Positions 1-9,207 of a stretch of 64,000 nucleotides of DNA are shown here, piece after piece. A program made the translations under genes and the position numbers. Below the pieces are notes generated by a model. That model saw only the letters and a program-made list of their open reading frames with translations, was not told the DNA's origin and searched no databases. This DNA is from CAZUAQ01 sp964618455 (GTDB lineage Bacteria > Planctomycetota > Phycisphaerae > UBA1845 > PWPN01): positions 1-64,000 of the forward strand of contig CAZUAQ010000027.1 in the NCBI GenBank assembly GCA_964618455.1, given 5' to 3'. How positions within the stretch are numbered: the first letter of the stretch is position 1; every line of letters begins with the position of its first letter.

Positions 1-183
1 ATTCTATGCATATCGGATCCTGATAATGTGAGGAATCAACATAATCACACACCCGGAAATGCCGTGCATTGGGCTGCTGTATAAGGATAAATTCTCATGC
101 TCCCCAACAATAAATCAACCATCATTGTAATCGATGGAATATCAGGCATACCTGGCTTTTTCTCTTGACACACAAGCCCTGTC

Positions 184-206
184 CCAGCAAAGATAATGTT
201 TGCTGG
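184..206. repeat. 8-bp inverted repeat, hairpin candidate
   Basis: CCAGCAAA (184-191) is matched exactly by TTTGCTGG (199-206) across a 7-base loop. No T tract follows on either strand, so an intrinsic terminator is unlikely; an operator or leader hairpin is possible. Confidence 0.4.
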
Positions 207-219
207 AGTACACGCTGAC

Positions 220-239
220 GCACACGCGAAAGAGTGTGC
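220..239. repeat. 6-bp inverted repeat, hairpin candidate
   Basis: GCACAC (220-225) pairs with GTGTGC (234-239) across an 8-base loop. It lies 13 bases after the 184-206 repeat, making a tandem of two hairpins about 235 bases upstream of the pseudopilin start. Confidence 0.3.
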
Positions 240-473
240 AAACACGTCTGTAAGCACGGCCGCCTGAGTTTTTGTTGCATTGTGATTGTCTTTACACGGG
301 CGGCGGTAGAAGGAATGAGTATGGCAGATTGGAATGGATGCACGAGCAATCCATGGACATCGCGTGCAGTGTGCGCCGATGGATGTGGTCAGTCCCTCGT
401 TACGGATGACATGCCAGGGGTACGCATGAAGGATGGAAGTGCCGTCCGTTACGATCAATGCAGGTTCCCCAAA

Positions 474-1448
474 ATGAATTACCGAAGCCCGAAAAACAAA
501 GCATTCACGTTGATCGAAGTCCTGGTCGTGGTCGCCATCATCGCTGTGCTGGTGGCGATCCTGCTGCCCTCCCTTTCGAAGGCACGTGAGCAGGCGCGCT
601 CGGCGCAATGCCTTTCGAATCAGAAGCAGCTGGGCAACGCGGTGATCATGTACACGGTGGAGAATCGCTCCTACCTTCCCGGCCCGATTCATGGTCTGCT
701 CTACAAGGACAGCCAGTTGTTGAAGGACCGCGAGGTGGCGGACGGCCGGTTCTGGTACAGCGTGAACCTGCCGGCGTATCTGGCCAAGTACATGGGTGAT
801 CGGAACACGCCGGCCATGCTGGACAAGGTGGCCACGTGCCCGACGGCGGATCGCATCAGCGTGGTGCCCGCTCCGGAGGCGGCCAGCCCAAGCGCGTTGA
901 CGGCGTACAACCTCGATCCAGGACACTACGTGGCCAACTCGGGTCCCGGTCCCGGCAACGAAGCCCCGCGTACCGCCTCGAATCCCAATCAACCGTATTA
1001 CGAAACCAGTCCTTCGAACTACTTCGGATGGACACTCGTGCCCGCCGCGCCGACCAGTCTGTATGTGCGGGATTCCACGTTCTACGATCGCATGCCCAAG
1101 CAGATCGAGAGCATCAAGAATCAGTCGCGCGAATGGATGATGGCGGACCTCTGGTACTGGGCCGCCAGCGGTGGCGGCGGGATCTTCGGCGGAGGATCCG
1201 AGAAACCGGTCGGGACGTGGCCCCACTATCAGAATGGATCCACGACATCGGTCTACCTCGCGGGTTCCGGGTTCAAAGTGCCCACGTATCCGTACCACAA
1301 CACGACGAAGTCCTTTGGCAGCGATCTCGGCACGGACAACAGTCCGGACTCGGATCGTTTGAAAACCGGTCGGACCAATGCGATTTACATGGACGGCCAC
1401 GCCGATTCCGTGAGGATATGGAAGGGCACCGTGAACCCCGCGTTTTGA
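474..1448 (+). CDS. Prepilin-type secretion pseudopilin-like protein
   Basis: A 324-residue protein with a type IV prepilin / type II secretion pseudopilin N-terminus. A short basic leader (residues 1-10) is followed by AFTLIEV and a hydrophobic helix to about residue 32, so a prepilin peptidase should cut before Phe11 and methylate it. The -1 residue is Ala rather than the usual Gly, which is common in planctomycete members. The body has the SLSKAREQAR and CLSNQKQLG motifs of the large Planctomycetota/Lentisphaerae family. The C-terminus carries NAIYMDGHADS, matching that family's NxxxxDGH signature. I chose ATG 474 because it puts the leader directly before the cleavage motif; the frame is open further upstream but has no pilin-like leader there. 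These proteins are often numerous per genome, and individual roles are mostly unknown. The family call is firm; the role is not. Confidence 0.9.
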   Translation: MNYRSPKNKAFTLIEVLVVVAIIAVLVAILLPSLSKAREQARSAQCLSNQKQLGNAVIMYTVENRSYLPGPIHGLLYKDSQLLKDREVADGRFWYSVNLPAYLAKYMGDRNTPAMLDKVATCPTADRISVVPAPEAASPSALTAYNLDPGHYVANSGPGPGNEAPRTASNPNQPYYETSPSNYFGWTLVPAAPTSLYVRDSTFYDRMPKQIESIKNQSREWMMADLWYWAASGGGGIFGGGSEKPVGTWPHYQNGSTTSVYLAGSGFKVPTYPYHNTTKSFGSDLGTDNSPDSDRLKTGRTNAIYMDGHADSVRIWKGTVNPAF

Positions 1449-1685
1449 TCGTGACGGGAGGGAGGAGAAGTTCCCTCGAGGCCTGTGTTGGCGAACATCA
1501 CCGGCCGATCTGAAAGCTACATCATTCGAGACGGATCGCAGCAAAGCGGATGAATCGCTTTGTAACTCACAGGATGAGAGAGACAGAGAACCGCGAGGCG
1601 GGAAGGTCCCGCTTCATGATCGCATATTCAGAGTGGCTCCAATGGGAGCCTGTTCGATTTGACGTTTTACGGGAAGGAGTAGGAG

Positions 1686-2435
1686 ATGAAGAACGCATTG
1701 GTAATCGCCTTGATGGCAGGTGTCCTGTCTGCCGGCGCGCACGCCGTGCCGATGGTTTACCTTGATGACGATTTTGAGAGCTACACCGATACGGCGGACA
1801 TGCAGACCGTCTGGGGTGCCGCCGGATTGGGAACGCTCGACACCACCAACTCGCTGAGCGGGTCGCAATCCATGGCCCATCCGGCCGGAGCCGACAACAT
1901 CATCGCCCTCGGCGCCGACCTGATTCCGAGCGACGCGGAACCGGTGGTTCTCCGCGGCGCGATCTACGACGACGGCACGAGCAACAACAAGCGATTTACC
2001 ATCGGCTTCCGCTCGCTGTCCACTTTTCCGCTGTTCGAGATGGGCATGTACAACAGCATTTCGGGCACGCAGTACTTCGCTCGTGCCACGCTCTTCCCTG
2101 GCTTGAACCCGAGCTGGACGCCACTGGATTTCCAGGTAGGCAGCAACGTTGTTACGGAGGGGTGGCATACCTTTGAAGCCACGTTCACTGGCAGCGACAT
2201 CACAGTGACGGTCGACCTGGGTTCGGATACTTCGGTCGAGTCGACCACTGTCTTTGCCCTTGGCGGAGCTTACACGACGGGTTTGGGTGCCGTCCGCCTC
2301 GGTGGCCCTTCCAGCCTCTCGTCTGACGGTGGCGGTGGCAATTTCGATGATATCTACCTCGCCCAGGTCCCCGAGCCCACGAGCCTGATGCTGCTGGCGT
2401 CGGGTCTGGTGCTGGCTTATCGCCGCCGTCGCTGA
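1686..2435 (+). CDS. PEP-CTERM sorting-domain protein
   Basis: A 249-residue exported protein. It has a signal peptide ending near AHAVP (residues 1-22), then a beta-rich body beginning with an F-E-S-Y-T segment typical of LamG-like lectin folds. The C-terminus is VPEPTSLMLLASGLVLAYRR, a clear PEP-CTERM signal: PEP motif, hydrophobic helix, basic tail. The known family role is recognition and processing by an exosortase, usually for surface display or release with exopolysaccharide. No exosortase is in this window. A good ribosome site (AAGGAG, about 1673-1678) precedes the ATG. A terminator-like hairpin follows the gene. Confidence 0.9.
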   Translation: MKNALVIALMAGVLSAGAHAVPMVYLDDDFESYTDTADMQTVWGAAGLGTLDTTNSLSGSQSMAHPAGADNIIALGADLIPSDAEPVVLRGAIYDDGTSNNKRFTIGFRSLSTFPLFEMGMYNSISGTQYFARATLFPGLNPSWTPLDFQVGSNVVTEGWHTFEATFTGSDITVTVDLGSDTSVESTTVFALGGAYTTGLGAVRLGGPSSLSSDGGGGNFDDIYLAQVPEPTSLMLLASGLVLAYRRRR

Positions 2436-2735
2436 GTCGGCAGGCGTTAGAAAATCGGTTGACGGGCAGATCCCTCAGGACATGGGGGATCTGCTCTCAG
2501 CCACTTTGCATTGCGGAGAGCCTCTGCGGTGTTTCTTGCCGCACGAGAGTCTTGATTCCGGCAGTAGAACTAATCGCGCGGGGGATACGGGACCTCTACC
2601 CCCACACAGCGCGTCGACACGTGTCGTACGTCCCCAGGGTGAGCTGTGCCTCGAGGAGGGATCCCGCTCATCACCACGAGAAAATCTCATACTTGCTTTC
2701 CCACCTGCTTCCGGAGGTGGACGGGAGACTCAGAA
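2436..2735. other. Intergenic stretch between the PEP-CTERM and dockerin-tailed genes
   Basis: 300 bases without a supported gene. It holds the hairpin at 2466-2494 and the presumed promoter and leader of the large secreted protein that starts at 2736. I found no clear -35/-10 pair. Confidence 0.5.
2466..2494 (+). terminator. Terminator-like hairpin after the PEP-CTERM gene
   Basis: A perfect 9-bp stem, GCAGATCCC (2466-2474) with GGGATCTGC (2486-2494), and an 11-base loop, placed 31 bases after the stop codon. The trailing sequence has no real T run, so it is a weak intrinsic terminator or an mRNA-end stabiliser. Confidence 0.45.
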
Positions 2736-5700
2736 ATGACATGGAAATCGTTGAGCTGCTCGGGCCGATTGCTGGCGGCGGCACTTCTGATGATGGCCGC
2801 CTCGCAGAGTTATTCTGCACAGCGCACGTTTGACTTCAACAGCTCGGAATATGGGCTGCCGGATACCGACTGCAGTAACAATCCGACGCCTCCCATGTTC
2901 AACCGACCGGAATACGGCTCGCAGACGGCCGATCTGATCGTGGATCCGGCGGGCTGCGGGGAAGGTATCCAGGACGGTATCAACAACACCGAAGGCAGCG
3001 ACAGCTACCTCACGGCGACGCTGGCGGCATCGGGCAATTCCGATCGCCTGACGTTCAGTTGGGAAGATCCCACGGACACGGACAACTGGGCACGCGTCGT
3101 CACGTTCAACGCCGGTGGGGTGACCCCGCTCTTTCCCGAGCCGACGATGCATGTCGGCGTGGGCAGCAAGATCTCCATGAAGATCGCCCTCGCCGCGTTC
3201 GATGACCAGAGCCCCAAGCAGATCAACCCCAACGCCAAGCTCCAGTTCGCACTCGCCTTCCGTGAGACGGGGCAGAACCTTCCGCTTGGTGAACCCGGCG
3301 GCAGCGGCGGCGCAGTGGAGTTCCTGGGCATCGACAGCACCACCCCCGGAACGAACATCGGCCTCGTCCCCGTCGGCGGTGTGGAACTTCCGTTCAACAC
3401 GAGTTCATTCACCACATTGGAATGGACCATCGACAGCCCGACGCAGGTCACGGTGACCGTGAACGGGGCCAATCCGCAGGTCAAGTCGGTCGTGGACTTC
3501 GCGGGTAACGGCGAACTGTGCGAAGCGGGCAGCCCCTGCGAGACGAATCTCCGCGGCATCCTGGACAGTCTCGTCCTGATCAAGTCACCCAACGACAGCG
3601 TCTCAAAGAAGTGGTTCGTGTGGGTGGACGATGTCGTGATCGATTCCGGCGCGATTCTGGATCCCGTCGCCATCGAGGCGCCGGTGCTGGAGTCGGCGAC
3701 CGAGGTCAAGGTCAAATTCGTGGATCCCACCGCCACGGCGGTGACGCTGTACGAAGACAGTGGCGGCGGACCGGTCGTTCTGGCGGGTCCTGTGAATCCT
3801 GGCGGAGCGTCGGAAGTGACCTTCGGCGGGCTGGATCTCTCCACCAGGCTGGGCAACATTCTGACCGCCACACAGACCATCGGCGGCAACGAGAGTGATC
3901 CTTCGGCGGGCGTGCCCATCGTCAGTGCGGTGGCCTGGTCTGAGAATTTCGACAGCTATGCCGATCAGACCGCCTTCGCGGCAGCGTGGCCCAAGGCCGA
4001 TGGTGATGACAGCACGGAAATCGTTCTTTCGAGTGCCCAGGCCGCGAGTTGTTCAAACTCCAGTCATGCACCGATTTCAGCGGTCGGTTCCGGCGATCCC
4101 AACCGCCGCTTCCAGAATTTCAGTACGCCGCTCGACGGTTCCGATACGGTTCCCCTCTGGTTCACCGCCTACTTCTATCACGAAGCCGGCAGCAACCAGC
4201 GGAACTGGATTGAATTCAATCGCTATGCCAGTGGCGGCTTCGATGGTGGTTTCCCCTCAACACTGATCGCCTTCGGTAATTACAACGGGCTCGCCGGGGC
4301 CACCAGCGATTACGTCGTTCGCGACGCTCTGTCCTGGATCGACACGGACATTCCGCGCATCAACAATGCCTGGAACAAGCTGCAGATCCGCGTGGACAGC
4401 AGCACGACCGAATACTACGTCAACGACGTGCTCGCCCTGACGCGACCCAAATCGAACTCGGGTGGCTTCACGACGGTGATCCTGGGTGCGGGCCTGACCA
4501 GCAACCAGGCGGCGGCGTGGTGGGACAACCTGTCCATCTCGCTCGGACCGGCAGCCATCGACCCGTTCGGTCCTCCGCTGCCTGTTCCGACAGTGGCGGG
4601 ACCGCTCACCCCGACGGCCAGTCCGACGACGGTGACGGTCAACGATCTCGAGACCACGGCGACGACGGTCAACGTCTACGCCGATGATACGCTCATCGGA
4701 TCGGAATCGCTCTCGGCGGAGACGACGAAGGTCGTGAACGTTTCCTCGATTCCGAACAACGCGGTCATCACCGCGACGCAGGTTCTTCCAGGTGGTGAGA
4801 GTTGCCGCTCGGCATCGAGTGGTGTGGTGGCGGCCTTCCCGGCACCGACCGTACAGGCGCCGATCGATGCAGGGGCGACGACCGTGACTGTGACGGATCT
4901 GGATGCCAATGTGCAGGAGGTCACCGTTTATGTGAACGATACCCCGGTGTTGCCTCCGACGAATGCCGTCGGGCTGACGGAAGTGGATGTGACGGTGCCG
5001 GCCCTGATCAACGGCGACCAGGTCCAGGCGACCCAGACGATCGACGGTTTCGAGAGCGCGATCTCCACGCCGCCGGTGACGGTGTTCACGCAGGGAATCG
5101 GTCCGATTCTCCTGTCACTGGGTGTGCGCGAAGTCTCCGGACAGAGCGGCCCGGTCGGTGCGGATGGCGGGACGTCCGGCGATCTGGAATGGATCGGCTC
5201 GTCGACGACGAGTTCCGCTCCGAACGGCAAGCAGATTCTGCCGGGTCCGAACTGGCAGCAGGTCACGTTCGATCCCTTGACCGACGATATCAATGCCATG
5301 TTCACCGGTAACGGTATACTTGATGGCCCGTCGGCGCCATGGTACGTGATGGAGTCACTCGGCATCACGATCGACCAGACTGATCCCAAGCCAGGGCCCT
5401 ACACGCTGTACATCGATGACATCGAATCCAACGGCGTGAACTTCGGTGACTTCGAAGCCTATACGCCGCCCACGGCGGAGGGCACGGTCATCTTCCGTAA
5501 TCCCACATTCAGTGGTTCCAGCAGCTCTTTCCTGGCATCGGAGCCCGACGCCTCGTTCGTCACCGACGAGCAGGCACGTACCGGCAGCAATTCGCTGAAG
5601 GTGGAATGGGCCTGGCTCAGTGACAGCCTGAGTTCGTGGTTCCGTTTCACGACGTTCAACGTGACCAACCAGGGGAATCCGTTGCTGGATCTGAGCCAGC

Positions 5701-7127
5701 CGGTGACCCTGTGGGTGCTGCTGTGCGGCGCGCCCGAAGTCTCGGTGGGTAACATCCTCGTTGATGGTGGCGATACCGTGACGGTGACCGGCGTCAGCCT
5801 CGCGGCGGACTCGGTTCAGGTCTACGCGGATGGGAATCCCACGCCGATCGGCAGTGCGCCGGGCAATGGCACCGATACGGTCGATGTCACCGGATTGACG
5901 CTGACTGCCGGTCAGGAAATCACCGTCACGCAGACTCTCGGTGGTGCCGAAGGGTGCACCGGAGCAGTCACGATCGTGGATGACTGTACCCAGGTGGCTG
6001 AAGTGGGCGTAGGCGGCCCGCTGGTCAGTGGTGACAGCTCCGTGACTGTGACGGGCATCGACCCGGATGCGTCCCTGGTCAAGGTGTACGTCGTTGGTAA
6101 TGCCACGCCGATTGGATCGCTGGCGCCCGTCGGTGTCGAGACGCTCAGCGTGCCGGTGACGCCGAATCTGGCCGCCGGTCAGCAGATCGTCGCCACGCAG
6201 ACACTCAGCGGCCTGGAGGGCTGCGTCGGAACGAGTGGTCCCGTGGTCGGCTCGGGCTCCAACGGCGCACTACGCATCGCACTCGGTATTCGCGAGCCGG
6301 ATTCCGCGGCGGGCGACGACCTCGAATGGGTCGGTGCCACTGGAACGGCCGGTGGCCCGCCGGCGCCGACACAGACGGTGGCGGTAACGTCCGGCTGGCA
6401 GACACTGACGTTCGATGGCTCCAGCCTCGTACAGCAGTTCACCGGTGACGGGATCGTCGATCCCGGGACGGTGGATCCCGATATCGGGCTGGTCCGCATC
6501 GATCATCTTGCGATCACTCGGGATGCCCCGAACACGGACACCGGTCCGTATACGCTGTACATCGACGAGATCAAGAACGGCAGCACGTCGCTGCAGGGAT
6601 TCGAGAGCGGTCTGCCGGGCGACGAAGTGTGGTTCCAGGAGCCGAGCTTCTCCGGCACGACGGACGGCTTCCTGCTGAGCGCACCGAACGTCTCTGAAGT
6701 GGATGACACGCAGGCGGACGTGGGTACACAGTCGTACCGTGTGGAGTGGCAGTTTGCGGGTGACGATCCCGATCAGTGGTTGCGGCTGGTGACTTCCGGC
6801 TCGCCGCTGCAGGACATCTCCGTGGATCTGACGCAGACCGTCACCATTCGCGTGCTTCTGCTACCGAGCTTTGAGTGCAACGATCCGTTTGCCGATGCCG
6901 ATGGTGATGGCGATGCGGATGCGATGGACTTCGCCTTCATGCAGCAGTGCTTCACGGATCTCGGGCAGCCCCTGCTGTCGGTGCCGGGATACGATTGCGG
7001 CTGCTTCGACCGTGACAATGTCGACGATACCGGGACACCGGATGGATCGGTGACGATCCATGACTTCGATCGATTCAGCGAATGTGCCGGCGGACCGAAT
7101 CTGCCGACACTGAGCTGCGGTCCCTGA
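2736..7127 (+). CDS. Large secreted modular protein, Ig-like repeats and dockerin-like tail
   Basis: A 1463-residue secreted protein. Signal peptide at residues 1-27, ending YSA. An N-terminal beta-rich domain follows. There are five related Ig-like modules of about 80 residues (starting near 309, 615, 702, 999 and 1084), each with a VTVT core, a VxVY strand and a closing TQTxxGxES/EG motif. Two copies of a roughly 200-residue module (about 787-998 and 1175-1378) share LGIRE, a WQxxTFD strand and PYTLYIDxI, and look like carbohydrate-binding or jelly-roll domains. The C-terminus (from about 1381) has DADGDGDADAMDF and a second Asp-rich loop, a dockerin-type EF-hand pair. I chose ATG 2736 because the signal peptide begins there; the upstream in-frame ATG at 2646 adds a non-signal stretch. 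Probably cell-surface attached; no catalytic domain recognised. Confidence 0.85.
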   Translation: MTWKSLSCSGRLLAAALLMMAASQSYSAQRTFDFNSSEYGLPDTDCSNNPTPPMFNRPEYGSQTADLIVDPAGCGEGIQDGINNTEGSDSYLTATLAASGNSDRLTFSWEDPTDTDNWARVVTFNAGGVTPLFPEPTMHVGVGSKISMKIALAAFDDQSPKQINPNAKLQFALAFRETGQNLPLGEPGGSGGAVEFLGIDSTTPGTNIGLVPVGGVELPFNTSSFTTLEWTIDSPTQVTVTVNGANPQVKSVVDFAGNGELCEAGSPCETNLRGILDSLVLIKSPNDSVSKKWFVWVDDVVIDSGAILDPVAIEAPVLESATEVKVKFVDPTATAVTLYEDSGGGPVVLAGPVNPGGASEVTFGGLDLSTRLGNILTATQTIGGNESDPSAGVPIVSAVAWSENFDSYADQTAFAAAWPKADGDDSTEIVLSSAQAASCSNSSHAPISAVGSGDPNRRFQNFSTPLDGSDTVPLWFTAYFYHEAGSNQRNWIEFNRYASGGFDGGFPSTLIAFGNYNGLAGATSDYVVRDALSWIDTDIPRINNAWNKLQIRVDSSTTEYYVNDVLALTRPKSNSGGFTTVILGAGLTSNQAAAWWDNLSISLGPAAIDPFGPPLPVPTVAGPLTPTASPTTVTVNDLETTATTVNVYADDTLIGSESLSAETTKVVNVSSIPNNAVITATQVLPGGESCRSASSGVVAAFPAPTVQAPIDAGATTVTVTDLDANVQEVTVYVNDTPVLPPTNAVGLTEVDVTVPALINGDQVQATQTIDGFESAISTPPVTVFTQGIGPILLSLGVREVSGQSGPVGADGGTSGDLEWIGSSTTSSAPNGKQILPGPNWQQVTFDPLTDDINAMFTGNGILDGPSAPWYVMESLGITIDQTDPKPGPYTLYIDDIESNGVNFGDFEAYTPPTAEGTVIFRNPTFSGSSSSFLASEPDASFVTDEQARTGSNSLKVEWAWLSDSLSSWFRFTTFNVTNQGNPLLDLSQPVTLWVLLCGAPEVSVGNILVDGGDTVTVTGVSLAADSVQVYADGNPTPIGSAPGNGTDTVDVTGLTLTAGQEITVTQTLGGAEGCTGAVTIVDDCTQVAEVGVGGPLVSGDSSVTVTGIDPDASLVKVYVVGNATPIGSLAPVGVETLSVPVTPNLAAGQQIVATQTLSGLEGCVGTSGPVVGSGSNGALRIALGIREPDSAAGDDLEWVGATGTAGGPPAPTQTVAVTSGWQTLTFDGSSLVQQFTGDGIVDPGTVDPDIGLVRIDHLAITRDAPNTDTGPYTLYIDEIKNGSTSLQGFESGLPGDEVWFQEPSFSGTTDGFLLSAPNVSEVDDTQADVGTQSYRVEWQFAGDDPDQWLRLVTSGSPLQDISVDLTQTVTIRVLLLPSFECNDPFADADGDGDADAMDFAFMQQCFTDLGQPLLSVPGYDCGCFDRDNVDDTGTPDGSVTIHDFDRFSECAGGPNLPTLSCGP

Positions 7128-7178
7128 GGCGACAAAGGCGTGACGAAGTCACGTGCTTCAGGACAACCACGATGAATG

Positions 7179-7213
7179 CACGGGGATCGGCCCTCGGGTC
7201 GATCCCCGTGTTT
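7179..7213 (+). terminator. Intrinsic terminator after the large secreted protein
   Basis: An 11-bp perfect stem, CACGGGGATCG (7179-7189) with CGATCCCCGTG (7200-7210). The 10-base loop can itself pair CCC with GGG. TTTG follows directly. It lies 51 bases after the stop codon. Confidence 0.75.
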
Positions 7214-7271
7214 GTAAGTATTCACTTTGATGTGACAATGGGATCGGTGCAAACGAACAGGCAGGGAGGCC

Positions 7272-8138
7272 ATGGCACAGACGAGCGCACATCCTTTTCG
7301 ATTCATTCTGATCGTCGGTATGCTTTATTCCTTCATGGGATGTCAGCCTCATGAAGAGCCTCCGGTTCAGCGCCAGCCTGAACAACGGGTACGGATGGAA
7401 CCCTCGGAGCCGCGAGCGAAGCCGCGGGTTGCACCGCAGGCGCCGCCTATGACGACAGCATCGCCACACCGGACGATCCCCCGACGGGAGATCCAGATCG
7501 GACGCTCGGTGGAAAATCGTCCGATCCGTTGCATCATCGTGGGCGACGGTGTCGATACCGTGCTGATCATCGCGAGCATTCATGGCAATGAAACGGCGGG
7601 TACGCCACTGGTAATGCGACTCGTCGAGGTCCTGTCGGCACCCGGCGCGTCCCACGTTGAAGGTCGTCGCGTGCTGATCGTGCCTGAAGCCAATCCCGAC
7701 GGCATGGCGGGCAATCGTCGGTTCAACGTTCGCGGCGTGGATCTCAACCGGAATTTCCCCGCAGAGAACTTCAAGAGCAGTCAACGCCACGGGCCCGAGC
7801 CGCTGTCCGAACCTGAGAGCGAGGCACTGCATCGGTTGATCGAGGTGTACGGGCCGAATCGCGTGGTTGCCCTTCACCAGCCGGTGGCCTGCGTGGACTA
7901 TGACGGCCCGGGACGCCCGTTGGCGGAAGCGATGGCGGAGGCCACGGGCTTGCGCCTCCGTCGACTCGGCAGCCGACCGGGATCGCTGGGCTCGTATGTG
8001 GGGATCACCCGAAATACGCCGATCATTACGCTGGAGTTGCCGCGATCGGCGGACCGGCTGACGCCGCAAGAACTGTGGGATGCATACGGACCGGCCATGC
8101 TCGGCTTCATCGAAGGGGAGGCCGTGGCGGCGAAGTAG
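7272..8138 (+). CDS. M14-family zinc carboxypeptidase, putative lipoprotein
   Basis: A 288-residue protein with an export signal (residues 1-24). It ends SFMGC, a weak lipobox, so it is probably a lipoprotein. A Pro/Arg-rich linker to about residue 68 is followed by a short M14 metallopeptidase domain. Visible zinc ligands are His104 and Glu107 (IHGNE) and His202 (LHQP). Substrate-binding Arg lies in VDLNRNFP (Arg160), and the catalytic Glu is Glu255 (ITLELP). NPDG at 141-144 is also conserved. The size and motif order resemble murein-tripeptide amidase MpaA, which trims gamma-D-Glu-diaminopimelate bonds, so muropeptide processing at the envelope is the best guess. GGGAGG sits 5 bases before the ATG. 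The gene is monocistronic and convergent with the ankyrin lipoprotein gene. Confidence 0.85.
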   Translation: MAQTSAHPFRFILIVGMLYSFMGCQPHEEPPVQRQPEQRVRMEPSEPRAKPRVAPQAPPMTTASPHRTIPRREIQIGRSVENRPIRCIIVGDGVDTVLIIASIHGNETAGTPLVMRLVEVLSAPGASHVEGRRVLIVPEANPDGMAGNRRFNVRGVDLNRNFPAENFKSSQRHGPEPLSEPESEALHRLIEVYGPNRVVALHQPVACVDYDGPGRPLAEAMAEATGLRLRRLGSRPGSLGSYVGITRNTPIITLELPRSADRLTPQELWDAYGPAMLGFIEGEAVAAK

Positions 8139-8274
8139 GGCTGCCGATGATCGGAGACCAAGTCCGATCTTTCTCGTGGCATCGCACGCCGTGGCGGCCC
8201 TGCTGAGCACCCGCGGTCTTGGAGAGCATCAATAGCTTACCCTGAGACGGTGCAGAGTTTCCGCATGGGGAATA

Positions 8275-9009
8275 CTACTGCTGTTGTTCTTCCTGAGCTT
8301 CCTTGAGCCAGTTGGCGAGTTCCTGGTGACCCTCCGTCAAGGCACGGTCGGCTGCCGTTTTCTCGTCCGCGTCGCGCAGTTCCGGCTTGGCGCCATGCTC
8401 GATCAGCACCTCCGCCACGCGACGATTGCCCTGCACGGCAGCCAGGTGAAGCGGAGTCCACCCCTTGTCATCCTTGACGTCGGCATCCGCACCTTCCTTC
8501 AAGAGCAGATCCGCCAGTTCCTCCTGCCCCCGCACCGCCGCAAAATGGAGTGGAGTCCAGCCGTTCTCGTCCACGGCATCCAGATCCGCCCCATGCTTGG
8601 TCAGCAGGGCAGCCATGTCCATCAGCTCGGAATCCGAGGCCAGGTGCAATGGCGTTGCGCCGGTGGAGGCCTTGATGTTCGGATTCGCGCCCTTCTCCAG
8701 CAGCAGTTCGGCGGCATCCAGTTGCGACTCTTCGGTTGCCCAGTGCAAGGGGGTTCTGCCGAGATCATCCTGCTTGTCGAGGGCATCGGGCATCTCGTCC
8801 AGAACCGACTTCAGTCCCTCCAGATCATTCCGCTTCACGGCATCATGCAGCGGCGGTGCCTTGACCGCCTGCCCGGTGGGGGGTGTCGATTTGCTCTCCT
8901 GTTCCCTGCAGCCGGGGATCCACATCATCATGCCGATACAGAGCAGGGTGATTCCACGGATCGCGGGGACCAGACAGAAACGATGGGTAAGATCATGGGT
9001 GTTGGACAC
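8275..9009 (-). CDS. Ankyrin-repeat lipoprotein
   Basis: A 244-residue protein. A hydrophobic segment (17-33) ends IPGC with Cys34 as the probable lipidation site. From residue 51 there are about six ankyrin repeats: the first is degenerate, and four are clear with the TPLHxA motif followed by LLxxGAxxxxxD. A short Gln-rich tail ends the protein. Ankyrin stacks bind other proteins, but no partner can be read from the sequence. I chose GTG 9009 because AAGGAG lies exactly 7 bases upstream and the signal peptide then has a normal length. The frame stays open to 9234, but that extension overlaps the divergent glycosyltransferase gene and has no ribosome site. Confidence 0.8.
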   Translation of the reverse strand: MSNTHDLTHRFCLVPAIRGITLLCIGMMMWIPGCREQESKSTPPTGQAVKAPPLHDAVKRNDLEGLKSVLDEMPDALDKQDDLGRTPLHWATEESQLDAAELLLEKGANPNIKASTGATPLHLASDSELMDMAALLTKHGADLDAVDENGWTPLHFAAVRGQEELADLLLKEGADADVKDDKGWTPLHLAAVQGNRRVAEVLIEHGAKPELRDADEKTAADRALTEGHQELANWLKEAQEEQQQ

Positions 9010-9016
9010 GGTAGGG

Positions 9017-9022
9017 CTCCTT
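9017..9022 (-). promoter_or_regulatory. Shine-Dalgarno site setting a GTG start
   Basis: AAGGAG on the minus strand, 7 bases before GTG at 9009. This decides the start of the ankyrin lipoprotein in favour of GTG over the upstream in-frame ATG at 9234. Confidence 0.7.
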
Positions 9023-9207
9023 CGTTGGCGTCGATCAAGAAGGGGACATGCTTCAGTCCGAAGGCCGGTAGAACCTTCAGGTCCTCCATTATACTGGCGA
9101 CATCGAGGAACATCGAGCCCGAACGATTCCCATCTTGCCGCATGAGGCAGTGTCCGGGATACTGTCAGTCGATTCGTGAAATCATGTCTTTGCCAAGAGG
9201 TTGATCC

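Larger units (their letters stand above)
1..473. other. Non-coding stretch before the pseudopilin gene
   Basis: I see no convincing gene here. Open frames on either strand have no Shine-Dalgarno site and no protein-like composition. The stretch holds two short perfect inverted repeats (184-206 and 220-239, listed separately), and a run of five T follows a GC-rich patch near 255-275. It may be the leader of the pseudopilin gene or the tail of a gene outside the window. Confidence 0.5.

Noticed and set aside
45..1544. A 499-codon minus-strand frame opposite the pseudopilin gene
   Set aside because: It runs antisense to a clear prepilin gene, is rich in Arg/His/Gly as expected from a GC-rich shadow, and has no ribosome site.
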